The notes beneath the pieces are model-generated. The model searched no databases, had not been told where the DNA came from, and saw only the letters and a program-made list of their open reading frames with translations. Position numbers and translations under genes: made by a program. From Siphonodentalium dalli (Eukaryota > Mollusca > Scaphopoda > Gadilida > Siphonodentaliidae), in the NCBI GenBank assembly GCA_032622095.1, contig CP136062.1, positions 129,907,282 through 129,971,281 of the forward strand: a stretch of DNA of 64,000 bases, written 5' to 3'. Within the stretch, counting starts at the first letter, position 1; each line of letters opens with the position of its first letter. Shown here one piece after another: positions 1 to 11,805 of this stretch.

Positions 1-222
1 AGGGGTCAGAACTCACACCACTCATATATATTCTGTATATAAATACTCCATGTTTTATTTAACCTATTTTGAGCAATTGATGTGCTTCATTTAAGCTGTT
101 TATGAGTTACCTCAAGCTCATCATCACTTTGCATAAGATGAGACATGTATTCATATTCATACTCATTGAACAATATCAAATAAGTTGACAATTTTTAAAG
201 AATACTTCAAACTTCTACTAAC

Positions 223-359
223 CTTTCCTTGTACAACTTGACTAAGCAGTAGTTTAGTGGCACCTTGAATGTACCCCATGGAATAATTTGGGAATTCACT
301 GAAATAAATACCTCGGCCATACCATCCAGAGTCAGTACGCTGTTTGAATCCTGCTTGAC
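223..359 (-). CDS. PBZ-PARP gene, exon 6 (catalytic Tyr)
   Basis: Residues 323-368, 137 bp, acceptor gtatatttcag, strong donor aag|gttagt, ending in phase 0. It contains WYGRGIYFSEFPNYSMGY; Y341 of GIYF is the Tyr of the H-Y-E triad (equivalent in position to the GIYF Tyr of PARP1). A beta strand, LLLSQVVQGK, follows as in other PARP folds. The next exon, with the triad Glu and the last strands, should lie to the left of the window. Whether the enzyme makes chains or single ADP-ribose units cannot be told without that residue. Confidence 0.87.
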
Positions 360-824
360 CTGAAATATACACCAAGGGTTCTAAACTTTTGAATTCTGTG
401 GGGGTATATATGTCGACGAATTTACTTAGAAATAACAGCTCCTATGGGCACAGAGATACCGATACTCCGTTCAACATGGAAAGGGTTGTTTTTGGGGGAC
501 TGAGATCGGGTTGAGTGAAGACTCAGTGCCTAGTACTCCCTACCCCGCTCAAGGTGTGTGTGTTCGTTTGGCGCACTAGGAGTAGGCTCGCCTGTGCCGG
601 GTAGGCAAGAACCCAGAGGATGGGGGAGGGGAATGCAAAATTTGTTTCTATATTAGTAAACTAATATATTATATATATATATATAGAGGAATATTTTTGG
701 AGAGCTCTTTCACTTTACTGAGAGAAAATTTATTTTCTAAGTCCCCGTTTCATGTGTGGCATAAGGATGATGAAAGATATGGGGGGAATACAAGTGGGCC
801 TGGGTATTTCACTGTCATTATTTT

Positions 825-1897
825 TAGTGGTGCCACGATTAATTGTATAATCGATGAACCGTTGATAAAGCCGATAATCAATTACCATTTCCATCGTCGA
901 TTAATCTGCATTATTTATTTCGACGTCGGAAAATGCCGGGTATTTTTGAATACCGTGTTTGTTTTACACAGATTAATCTACCACCGAAGGGTTAACAACC
1001 TTTGATCACGTATCAATGAGATTTCGAAAACATGAGTACTACTAACTTGTGTGGCAAACAGTCGGCAGTTCATTTGATGAAGCGACATGGTTAATGTTCG
1101 GGTCATTGTATATTCTACAGCTTTGAACTTATGGCGACATCGTTGTATATCTATACTTGAAAGGCGGCACCATGTCTTTGAAATGTGCCGACTGTCACTG
1201 TGTTCAATGAACTGAATGCACTCACCCATGAATCTGATTGGACAGTGGGGAGTTGATTGATATTCTCTGGAAACCAGGGAACCTACATGTACGGCATTTT
1301 AGTCAGCGATGTTCTCCGGGATGTCATTTGCGAGTATACTTTGTTTGCATAAGTATACATAGATGTAACTAGTACAGGCTATCATGCATCATGCGGTGAA
1401 TGCTGAATGAAACTCGATATTATCAAATACTTAACTTGTTCCGAGTCCTGCAATTTGCAGGTGGGGGCACACCTTTGTGATTGTTATCCATGCTCTGGAA
1501 GTTTGATGAAACTTATAGTTTCCTTGTTTTAGGAAATGCCGGCCATCCATCGTGCATTCCTACTTTTATATTGTTTGTATGTTTGGCTATTCATAACACT
1601 GATATTAATTGCTACGTTCATTCTAATGAACTCACAAATATTACAATATCGCCGAGAACTGTGCTGGTATTGAATTCATTGTGTTCGTTGGTCATTAACA
1701 GTGGTTTATCATGAACTTTATTAATGTAAAAATTACATCAGCTGCTGCCACAAACAACCAGCGACAGTATAGTTAACCAGCACCCAGCCAATATGCCATA
1801 TTATGGAATACTTCCACTGATGTTATTAGGTACGATTAATCGATTATAGTCAATTATTGATTATCGATTATCAAAATCAATAATCGTGGCACCTATA
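825..1897. mobile_element. hAT-type non-autonomous DNA transposon (intron 5)
   Basis: Termini are inverted: TAGTGGTGCCACGATTA at the left and TATAGGTGCCACGATTA read inward from the right. Both sides carry the same 8-bp flank ATTATTTT (817-824 and 1898-1905), the duplication length of hAT elements. Inner ends are rich in ATCGATTAT motifs. At 1073 bp it has no transposase ORF. Confidence 0.85.
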
Positions 1898-2111
1898 ATT
1901 ATTTTGTCCATGATTAAGCCTCCTTCCTTACTATGTTAAATATTTCAAAACCTCTTAATTAGGTATCTTTTGGATGAAAAATAGTCAAACATGAATGTGA
2001 CTAAATAACATTGAAGTTTGCGAGTGCAGAGAGATTTAACAAAAGCCCCTGAGTGTGTATCTCCAACAAAGTTGGCTTCAGCATTTGTTTACACTATAAG
2101 CGCAATAAATG

Positions 2112-2960
2112 TTACAATGAAAGTGTCAATGACAGAGAGGGGATAATGTCATACATTACAGTCAATGCAATGAAAGGAAATGAGGAAAGTTTAAATGTTT
2201 AAGTAATACCAGAGATCAGCCCAAAGAGCCATATGAAGTTCGGAATCAACTTGATGAAAGATGTATTTAATGATGCAAAGTGTAAAATCCAAGATGACTG
2301 CCGGCAGCCATGTTTTTGATCAAATATCTTTCAATTCAATAGCTCCCATTTAGAAGTGATCCTGAACATGCCTGTAAATTTTCAAAACATTTCTCCAATA
2401 AATGTTGGCTGCACCTGGGTGTGCCAATGGAGTCAAATTTAAAATCCAAGATGGTCGCCAGTGCCATTTGTTTGGACGAAATATGGAAAAGGTCCATATG
2501 AAGTTTGGTGATTATCGGATGAGGTCTGTAGGGTGTGCCAAAGAATTTAGTCATGAAAAGAGTAACATCCAAGATGGCTAATGGCAGCCATGTTTTTTAT
2601 CGAAATCATTCAAATTTGATAGCTCCTGTCAAAGACGAGACGTGATCCTAACCATGTCTGTAAATTTTCAGAATAATTCTACAATAAATGCAAGTTGAAG
2701 GGTGTGCCAATGGATTCAAATGTGACATCCAAGACAGCTGCTGCCAGCCATGATTTTTTAACAAATTTCAGAAAAAATCATTGCTCCCATCTAGAGGACA
2801 CCCCAAAGAACCATATGAAGTTTGGTTATGATCGGATGATCATGAGTGGTGTGCCTGTAGGGTGTGCTAAAGGAAATTTTTGACGGAAGCACAGATGGAT
2901 GGATGACAAATGCCAACCCGTGGCCATAGTTTCGAATTTGTCAGCTTGAGGTAAAAATGA
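2112..2960 (+). repeat. Dispersed repeat with internal ~165-bp units, copy 1
   Basis: Contains repeated segments around a core reading aagatggctgctggcagcc, followed by tatgaagtttggtgatgatcgg and a tgtgccaaagg motif. It ends near a cagcttgaggtaaaaatgaa segment. A second, better kept copy in the same orientation lies at 17825-18620 in intron 2. Boundaries are approximate and no terminal repeat was seen. No coding sense. Confidence 0.65.
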
Positions 2961-4055
2961 ATGTATAACATTCAGGGGCAATCCAGATTTCATGTACATC
3001 CATGTGTCCATTTGACTACATGGACCTTAAACTAACAGAACTCAATAACTGTAATTACAACTAATATAACAATGTTGATGAAGTTGCGATATCTTGTGTG
3101 AAACCTCCTAGCAGATGATCTCAAAGGGAAATGAAATCACATGCTGATCTTTACAGACTCTGTATATAAGATATGCTGAGTCTGTGCTTTAGTTAGTAAG
3201 ATGCATGTTTTGCATAAAAACAGCAAAAAATGACAAGAGATTTTCAACAAAGAATTTCTCTCGATCTATCAGGCAACAAATCTTGAATTTCACATACTAT
3301 CATCTTCATTTAATACATTTGAGAGGTTGAAAAATTTATTTTATTTTTTGTCCCTTTCGGTACCAAGAACTGCTAGGATAATTTATAATTTCACACAAAA
3401 CTCCAATCACTAAATAGCTTATTGTCTTGGCTCTATGAGAGGAGGCTGCATTTGTATCCTAATGTTGAGTTAGATTTTTAATTACACAATATAGCGTCAT
3501 ATCCCCATATATTATAATGAAGGATAAAGCAGTCACAAATATTCCAGCCCAATGAAACAAATGTTGATATGCAGTGTGGTCAACTCAAGCAGGGATCAAT
3601 CAACTGGAATTAGGCCACAGGGTTAAGAGACATGGTGGTCAGCTATAACTTGGTTATGAACACATGACCCAGAACTCATCTCAGCACAATTTTTCATTGA
3701 TCAACAGGAATGACATGAAAATCCTCAAATATAGACAATTATTTATGGCTAGTTGCCTTTCTAAATGAAAATAACCATTAAATTCACGAATCAAGAATAA
3801 TTAAGTATTCTCTCATGATCATGAGATATAATATCATGGATATATGAACAACAATTTGAAAAAAATCTATTTTACAGAAGTTTTTGGTACCTGAAAACAG
3901 TGAAATTTTAAATATTTTGCATGCCATAAAAGTAAAGTAAATGAAGTTACAATATCCAATGGGTCAATGGTTCTTAAATATTGTGTCACAATAAACACTT
4001 GTACCAAACTTCACAAAGACATTCCTGACAGATATTGAGAATATCCATTATGAAA
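2961..4055. other. Intron 5 sequence without recognised element
   Basis: AT-rich intronic sequence between a dispersed repeat and a Tigger element. I see no ORF, RNA gene or clear repeat in it. Confidence 0.5.
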
Positions 4056-4057
4056 TA

Positions 4058-5074
4058 CAGTGAAACCTCTACAAACGGACCCTCTACAATCCGAATCCCT
4101 CCTCATTCCGAATGAATTGTCTGGTCCCGAATTCACCCAAGTGCAATCTCACTAAAAAATTACCTCTATAGACTGGAACCTCTCCATTCCAAATACCGGA
4201 CAGGTTTGTTAGTCCATAAATAAGCGAACACATGATTATTACCTCTGAATACCGGACGAGATCGGACAAGATGAGATCGGTCGAGATGAGACAAGAGTGC
4301 ATAATGGTATAGTGATTACGTACTCTAGTATAAGCGGACCGTTTAATTAGCGCTCCTTTGTTCGGCGTATGCTTTGAACCGGATTGTAACAACAGGAGTC
4401 TGATCAGATATCTAGCTCATTTCACACATTGAGTGAACAATGGTGACTTCACAGATCGAGAATTAGACATATTGTTTTTGCAACAGTTATTGTGTTGAGT
4501 TAATTGGACTCTGTTTTTACAACCATTGTCAAAACACTAAATTGCTATAAGTGCACGATGTTGGCATATAGTCAGCATAAAAGTTTGAATCTTCCACAAT
4601 GACTGAGCCCTCACGGAAACGACATCGAACAGGGTTGACTCTAGACCAGAAAGTAAACATTATTAAAGATCTCAACTCAACGCCTAAGCCGACATACAAA
4701 GAACTAAGTGTTAAGTATGACATCGGCAAGTCAACAATCAGCGACATCTTCAAGAACCGACGATCGGCATATGCCCATACTCAATCAACATTGGATAGTT
4801 TCTTTGTAAAGTATGACTAGTTGTACTCAGCATAGACACAAATCATGTTCTATTATATGTTTTATATAATTTGTTATGTTTGTCTGTATTATATTTGGTT
4901 TTCGTACTTATTCAATAAATTCTCATTAATCAATAATGCAGTCTTGGTCATTCTTCGTATTAAACGGCGGCAATATATCACCGATGGTGAAACGATTTTC
5001 TATAAACCGAACACCTCTCTAAACCGAACGGAAGGGCTGGTCCGAAGGGTGTTCGGTTTATAGAGGTTTTACTG
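4058..5074 (+). mobile_element. Tigger/pogo-type DNA transposon, internally deleted
   Basis: Begins CAGTGAAACCTCTA and ends with TAGAGGTTTTACTG, the inverted terminal type of the Tigger branch of pogo elements, and is flanked by TA on both sides (4056-4057, 5075-5076). Further TATAAACCGAAC motifs lie inside the right end. The element is 1017 bp where full Tiggers are over 2 kb. It keeps one short ORF (4599-4820). Confidence 0.85.
4599..4820 (+). CDS. Tigger transposase remnant: CENP-B-type HTH joined to C-terminal tail
   Basis: The 73-codon ORF starts MTEPSRKRHRTGLTLDQKV and has the CENP-B N-terminal / Psq-like helix-turn-helix pattern (LTLDQKVNIIKDL..., YDIGKSTISDIFKNR) over residues 13-54. 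The last residues, with TQSTLDSFF, resemble the C-terminal tail of Tigger proteins. The central DDE nuclease and the second HTH half are absent, yet the frame runs on to a stop. This looks like an in-frame internal deletion that leaves a DNA-binding module. It may be simply a fossil or could be expressed as a small DNA-binding peptide; the sequence does not decide. Confidence 0.7.
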   Translation: MTEPSRKRHRTGLTLDQKVNIIKDLNSTPKPTYKELSVKYDIGKSTISDIFKNRRSAYAHTQSTLDSFFVKYD

Positions 5075-5155
5075 TACAATGAAATTTTGGCAAAACATGC
5101 ATCTGATCCATAAATACAGCAAGTTGGTTTTGATACTTGGCATAACTACACGAAC

Positions 5156-5277
5156 CTGGAACAGAGAAGCCTTTTTCACATATCGGCACTATGTTTTCTT
5201 GTTTTGTACCATGGAACGCTAGGACAGGGTAAGACATGTTCTCGCCTCTGGTTTTCTTTAGTGTTTCTCGGTATTCC
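5156..5277 (-). CDS. PBZ-PARP gene, exon 5 (catalytic His)
   Basis: Residues 282-322 plus one base of 323. Acceptor ttcttatag, donor ccag|gttcgt. The donor is weaker than the others and was chosen because it restores PGQAGF across the junction. The exon carries FHGT: H304 is the expected His of the H-Y-E triad that holds NAD+, as in HGS/HGT of other PARPs. An ICEKGF helix end follows, also typical of the fold. The donor lies about 80 bp from the end of a Tigger-type transposon. Confidence 0.85.
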
Positions 5278-6423
5278 CTATAAGAAAATGGAGTCATACT
5301 CAACATACATGTATATATGATTATTTATACACAACTAACAATGCATATTATTAGTTATTTAAAAAAAATAATGTAACTCGATTATCTGAATTTATATAGT
5401 CTGCCATCCCTCACGGCAGAAATGTTTAATGAAAATTGCTTGCAGAGAGGTCTGTGATGCTTGACCAATTGATTGCTTCCCATAAAAGGGGATAGAAATT
5501 CAAATTTCTTCTAATATCCACCCAAGCCTAGCACGATATCAAACCCAGTAACTTTGTTTGAAACCATGTAGTAGGATCATGTTGCAAATCAAACTAGAAG
5601 TTATATCGAACTCTGGTTCCCAGCATATGTTCAACTTATTGTATAAGTTTGAGATCAGATGGGTGATTGCTTCATAAATGGGGACCAAACAGACAGAATA
5701 ATAATAATGAAGATATTTATATAGTGCTTATCAAAAGCTCACATTAATACCTCAGTTGTTCAGCAATGCCAAGTCTTATGCCTGCTACAATTTTGCAGTC
5801 GCTTTACTAGAGTGACATACCCCCACCATGGCAAATATGAACCGATAAAGTATGGTTGAGATATCTGCTCTGACGGGAAAAAAACCCCAACTTTTTCTTA
5901 TGAACAAAGATATATAACACCAGAATGATAAAAAAAACACTCAATTAATTTCCATCATAGTAGTGAACATCCATACCGAATTTCATTGAGACTCGTCTAC
6001 CGGTGGTAGAGATAACTGCTCGGATGGACCAAAAAAACCAAAAACATTACCAGATAAACAACGATGAATAACCTTAGAACGGAAAATCTAGAAAAAACGA
6101 TTGAACACTCGGTTGAATGCCCTCATAGTTGTGCAATCTCTTGTTTGCATTTGATTTTGATACATCATAGTTGTTGCTGGGATATTTTAAAACAGTGGAA
6201 TAAGATACATACCAATGACCCATTAAAGCACAAACCGTATGTATATTACTTGATGTATTTAAGACTTAAGACATTCAACATTCCGAGTTCCTAATCGCTC
6301 CATTGACTCTAACACATGAAATTATCTCCTATTCATGTTGAACTACAGTGGCATTGACACTTTCACTACAGTCCCATTTGATAAAACAGTTGTATTATAT
6401 AATAAGTCTGTAGAGTGGCTTAA

Positions 6424-6624
6424 CCCTTTCATGACTGGGGCTTCCTGAAATTTTGCTAAAATCCTGTGCAAATGAATATTTACCAGGTTTTTTTACCTTG
6501 ACCTTGTAAGCCAGTGGATTCACTTATATATGCGTGGATCCCTATGGGAGACTCGCATATATAAGAGAATGCTCTTGCACAGGATCTTTAATGCTGCACC
6601 AGCGCAGCTCCAATCATGAAAGGG
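6424..6624. mobile_element. piggyBac-like MITE
   Basis: 201 bp with inverted ends CCCTTTCATGACTGG and, from the right, CCCTTTCATGATTGG. Both ends abut TTAA (6420-6423, 6625-6628), the target and duplication of piggyBac elements. Inner sequences also pair around tatatataag motifs. A diverged related stretch is visible near 25080-25195. Confidence 0.78.
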
Positions 6625-6720
6625 TTAAGATAACCCAACAAGCCAGGCCCCTAAAATTTGTTCTTGCAAATAGATAAATAATTTATGGTAAACTATATGG
6701 GAGCCTTATAAATGTTTCTA

Positions 6721-6936
6721 CAGTCAGCAAGGCAGTCCATGTATGTAAAACTTGGTAAGTACAATGTAATAGAGAGACTTATAGAGATGCTCAGTCAGCG
6801 GGGCAGTCCATGTGTGTAAGACTAAGTAAGTACAATGTAATAGAGAGACTTATAGAGATGCTCAGTCAGCGGGGCAAACCATGTGTGTAAGACTTAGTAA
6901 GTACAATGTAATAGAGAAACTTATAGAGATGCTCAC
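6721..6936. repeat. 70-bp tandem repeat ending at the exon 4 splice donor
   Basis: Three units of about 70 bp start at 6721, 6792 and 6862 (cagtcagc...), with an almost invariant second half (agtacaatgtaatagaga). The last unit ends exactly at the intron side of the exon 4 donor, so the intron's first bases (gtgagcatctc on the minus strand) belong to the repeat. In the other units the corresponding bases are ctgagcatctc. Confidence 0.85.
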
Positions 6937-6993
6937 TTGAACTTCTTTACCAGAGGTGGGTTGACAACATATTCGACCAATGTGACTCGGTAC
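6937..6993 (-). CDS. PBZ-PARP gene, exon 4 (57-bp mini-exon)
   Basis: Residues 263-281 plus two bases of 282, reading TYRVTLVEYVVNPPLVKKF. This is a 57-bp exon too short to be seen as an ORF on its own. It is supported by the acceptor tttttgcag, the donor ttcaa|gtgagc, exact phase 2 to phase 2 fit with its neighbours, and the continuous sense of the joined peptide. The VEYVVNP segment is characteristic of the start of PARP catalytic domains of this type. Its donor is also the edge of a 70-bp tandem repeat in intron 4. Confidence 0.82.
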
Positions 6994-7482
6994 CTGCAAA
7001 AATACATCATGACACATGTATATACAGCAACTCAACAATGGGAACTTAAGAGTGATCAAGTCCCTGCAATTTTATGTGAACAGAGTTCCCTGAGAACTCT
7101 GATCATTCCTAGTGCCATATGAAAGGATCTAATCCAACCCCACCGACAATAACTCTGGCATAAAGCTTACCGTACATACCTCACATGATTTATTATTGTC
7201 GTTAGCGACATGCAGATCATTTACAAAGCAGCATGTGACAGAGAAGAACCTGCCAATAGGTATTGTTCCCTGCCACACTAATATTACAAGTTTTTATGAT
7301 CTTAGGCTCTCCAAAATATATATAATTGCCTAAAATAACTCACAATTGGGCAATAAACTAGCATCATGTGATGGGTTAAACTTAAAGATGGATTATCTCT
7401 TTAAATAATAAATTTTAGATAGTTTCCTGTGTATGAAATGATACATATTAGTTGGAAATCCCTGCCCGGAAACGATTCTATC

Positions 7483-8582
7483 TGGGGCTGAAACGGTTAT
7501 GTGATTTTCATGATTGGTTAACCACTTGAATTAACAGAGGTTAACCGGTTAACCGCGGTCATGTAGGCCTACATGTGTGATGTCTATACCTAATATGATG
7601 TCTATTATACACATCAAACAACTCAACTTAAGTCAAACAAAGGCCAACATGCTCAGTAATAAATGGAAAGCAAACGCGGAAATTGTTGCTAATTTTTTAA
7701 TGTTGATGCGACGCTAGGGAAATTGGTAAACCATGGCGATTTACGTACTGCAAATGCGCTAACCTGCAGAGTTCTGAATGAATCTCGGGTGGTTCCTATT
7801 ATATCCTTGTGCAACATATATAAGGGGACATCGATATAGGTCCCTCTTTAATATTTATACCAGCACATGGCTCAGTCAGCATATTTCACTTGCCCTGACT
7901 TTAATAAAGTTTACTAAAAGTTATCTCGCAATCTTATTCTGGCCCATATATATAATATACCAGTATCTATACATTGTATATGTTTAATAAAGTAATTTAT
8001 TGTAGGATATACATGTATAAATACTGGCATACGTGTACACAACTTGCCAAGAAGTTATGCTATTTGCAATTGACAAGATCGGGTCTTGTATCAAATATCA
8101 TGTTCCTATATTGAATCAGCATCTAATTTAATAACCTGCGAGGTTTTCAATTTTGTGTGCAAGGTGGGGGGGGGGGGGGGGGGGGGGGGGGGGGTGGTAA
8201 CACATTCCTTTAATTACACACCCCAGTACATGGATTATCATGGATTATCTTAGTTAGTTACACTGTCATGAAGATCAAAGACATATGCCGATGCAACTGT
8301 GTGTGTAACTTGATGTAACAACATTCAGAAATAGTACCGACTTGACACACTGTGTTATGATAATTATTATCCGAATTTCATTGTCATAACATGTGCCTAA
8401 TAGTTCACTATTGACTGAGGTGTACATGCTAGCCCTTGGTATCCCAGCATTTTCCTTCATGTATCTGATTATATGTTGGTGCTTAAGCACTGCACTGTCT
8501 ATTTACGGTTAACTGGTCATGCAATTTTTATGACCGGTCACAGCCGTGGAGACTGGTTGACCAGATAACTGTTTCAGCCCTA
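7483..8582. mobile_element. hAT-type element, right end interrupted by a foldback element
   Basis: Ends are TGGGGCTGAAACGGTTAT and, read inward from the right, TAGGGCTGAAACAGTTAT. The 8-bp flank ATTCTATC is at 7475-7482. Its partner is not next to the right end but at 13731-13738, after the inserted 8583-13727 element and its CTA duplication. Removing that insertion in thought restores cagccctaATTCTATC. The element is 1.1 kb, with no transposase seen, and holds a G homopolymer. Confidence 0.85.
8166..8194. repeat. Poly-G tract (29 G)
   Basis: An uninterrupted run of about 29 G inside the hAT element. Such runs are prone to length error in sequencing and to quadruplex formation. Confidence 0.9.
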
Positions 8583-9776
8583 TAGTCTGTGGGCCAATTC
8601 TCAGAAAGGCTCTAGTTTAGAAGTTGGCTGCACCCCCCCCCCCCCCCCCCCCCTCCAACAAAGGTTTTTAAATCAAATTAAAGGTCATTATATGACGCAT
8701 CCGATTTTGCTTGTTGCCCGCTTCAGAGTGTGTCCCAAAATAGATTTTTTCAGGGAAGACAACTCCTACCCCTTAATAAAAATAAAAATTTCATCGAGTA
8801 CAAGTGTCAGCGTATAAAAATATGACTGCGGTTATAAAGTGAATAAGACATCGTTTATATTAATTACAGATCACCATAAAACAACATGAGATACAACACT
8901 GGACAAATGTATAAGTTAGTTCGAAAAAATTGCGATAAATATTTTGAAATTGCAAAAAAAAACTTGAATTTTGAAAAATAGTGTCACATATAATTGGCTA
9001 TAACTTGTGAAACACATGGGCTATTGGCACGCAACATATCTCAAATATTGCCCCAAAGACCTAGCAAACCAATTTGGATGATGGACAGATAACTGTATTT
9101 CTGTGAAAATACGCTGTGGGCATAATCTTAACCCCACCCCCTAAAATACAATTTTCTCAGAAAAATTAATTGCATAGTCTACACTTAGAATGCCGCATGC
9201 AAAGGAGGCTTTAGGGACATAAAATGAAATGGTGTAGAGATTGATGAAGGGCAATTATAAACAACCTTGTCCGAACAGGTTTTAAGATGAAAATTAGTGG
9301 AAAAATGGTGAAAAATGGTATTTTATACTAATTTCTCAAAATTTTACAATATTGTGATTAAATTTTGATAGAGGTATGGAAAAGTGACCGAGGATACTGG
9401 TCCAGAAAATCTAAATTCATAAAACCTCACATGATCACTTTTTTGTCAACTATTTCATATTTTTTCAATTTTTATTTGAATTTTTGTACAAAGCCGATTA
9501 TATATATATTTCAACTGGTCACATATGGCTAGCAAAGGCTGATGAGTGAGATTTACGTTTTACTGGGAGGTTTTTTCTTATTTTGTGGCGCATTTTGTGA
9601 CACCAGACACAATTGACGATATATACAGCATCGGACACTTCATATCTCATAATTGTGTTAAGATGGCATCCAAAACGGCCACCAACATCGAAGATTTTCA
9701 AACTTACCGACACAAATTAAACTGGGTTCGTCATATGGGGATAAGGGAATTGTTCATTAAGAAATGCATTCACTGA
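8583..9776 (+). repeat. Left arm of foldback element
   Basis: Matches the reverse complement of 12870-13727 and then of about 11530-11800. A C homopolymer lies at 8633-8653. Sequence similarity fades after 9776. Confidence 0.82.
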
Positions 9777-11805
9777 TGCTCCCCAACAAACTAAAAAACT
9801 CTAATATCTTGTACCAACTCATTTATTGTGATGAATAATTGATTGACGAAAATGCCCAATAACTCTGCTCATCCTCAGTGTAGCCAGTTAAGTCAAAATT
9901 GGCACAACTTCGGTTATTCCATGCAGATATCCTCACATTTCATATACCAGTACATCCTGACACGTCGGCGGCCAAATAACAATTCGCATGAATCATTGTA
10001 GCAGTAGTTCTATAACTGCATTTAGATAGGGATGAAGTGCCATCAATGCGTTGTTGACGCGTAGGGCTTCTAAGAAAACCAAACCCATATAATCCCATGC
10101 ACCCATATACCTCATGCACGGTAACTATGCTTTCTATACCGGTACTTCTGTTGCGGGGTCATTTTAGCCAGACCTATTTTCAACCTTGAGGGAGACAAGC
10201 AGAACTCCCATGGCTTGATTATATATTAGCGCTGGGAGATGGACCGGGCCACCCGGGGCGATCCGATACACTACATGTCAAAAGGTTCAGTACTTCAGGA
10301 TTTTAGGAAAATATTTGACTCTGTTTAGCTGTTATGTTTCTGCCCCACTTGTGGGCATATATTCTTGGTCAACTGAAATCATTTGGGTTTGTTAACAATC
10401 CGAAGATTATAATAGTAGCATGGTGTTGATCAATGCTATGAACCTGACGGGCATGAAATGGACAATGAGAGTGGACTGGCCGATCATGAATACGCCTGAA
10501 TCTTGCTTCATCATTGGTTATAGATTTGTTTTTATGCATGTGCATCAGGGTGCTGACTATTCCCTCTCTGCGTAGGGGATAACATTATTTACATGACACT
10601 CAAACAGGCATATAGGTAAGGGACATACTTTAGGGACACCTCATGTCACTATGCCTAGTGTTGTTATCTTATAACCATAAACATGTATCTCGTCCACTAT
10701 AGATAGGGCTATGGTTATATATGCCACACAACATAGGACTATATGGAGCCCAAATTGCATAGGGTTATAAGGACATGGCATTCCAGAATGGGTTGAGTTA
10801 TTGTGCAAAGTAATTGCCTGATATTTGTGTTGCTTAAGAAATCTGTATTTTTGTTATTCTTGTTTAACAAAAGGAGAACATTCATCGTAAGTCGTGGACT
10901 TGCATACATGTTGGCTTGTCACATAAAGCACTTACAAATTCTTGACAAGATGTAAGTAGGTCATCATCGATATTAGTAGATCGTTGAAGTTGTTGCATAA
11001 TATGATACATTGAAATTGACTTAGTAGTCAAAGCAGTAAAATGTGATGCGACTTTAAATTTGCATCAATTTGTGTAATATATTAATATATCCTACCAAGA
11101 GTCTGCATGTAGGCTATATTATGGTGGGCTATAATGTTGTCTATTCGACATATTAATGCACACGTTCTTATGTTGTATAACTGAACACTGGAACACATCT
11201 TCTACCTCCAGCAGCCATAGACTCCTTATGAAATCACTATATCAGTTATTGGTACATCATACTAACTCCCAAGCCTGACGTACCATGTCATGACAGCCAT
11301 GGCTGGTCGCTCTTTGATTGAGTCCTACAAACCAGATGGATTATACTTCCTCCCGATCAACTGTAACTACTGAGCTTTGGCTGCAAAGATTCATGTCTAT
11401 ACATTGACGTGTATCAAGTATTCCCCCAATAAATGATTATCTATAGTCATTAAGACAACCAATTACTCATTAGCTTAAATTAATTGAAACAATAGTATGG
11501 TTCTGTGGTCTGTTTATGGTTACCAGTGAACTCATGATTAACAATTCCCTTGTCCCCAGATAACGAACTCAGTCACGTTTGTGATGGAAAGTGTGTGAAA
11601 CTTCGATTTTGTTGGCCGATTTGGATGCCATCCAAAACTTATTGTCAAATATGGAGCGCATGTAATGCCGTATCTATTGTCAGTTGTGATCACTGTCCAG
11701 ACATGCGCGGCACAAATAAGAAAATACCATTCTGTACAAGGTAAATCTCACTCACAAGCCTTTGTAGCCATATGTGCTCAGTTGAAATATATAATATATA
11801 TACTA

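Noticed and set aside
6721-6936. Spaced direct repeats as a possible CRISPR-like array
   Set aside because: Units are contiguous tandem copies with no unique spacers, in an animal intron.
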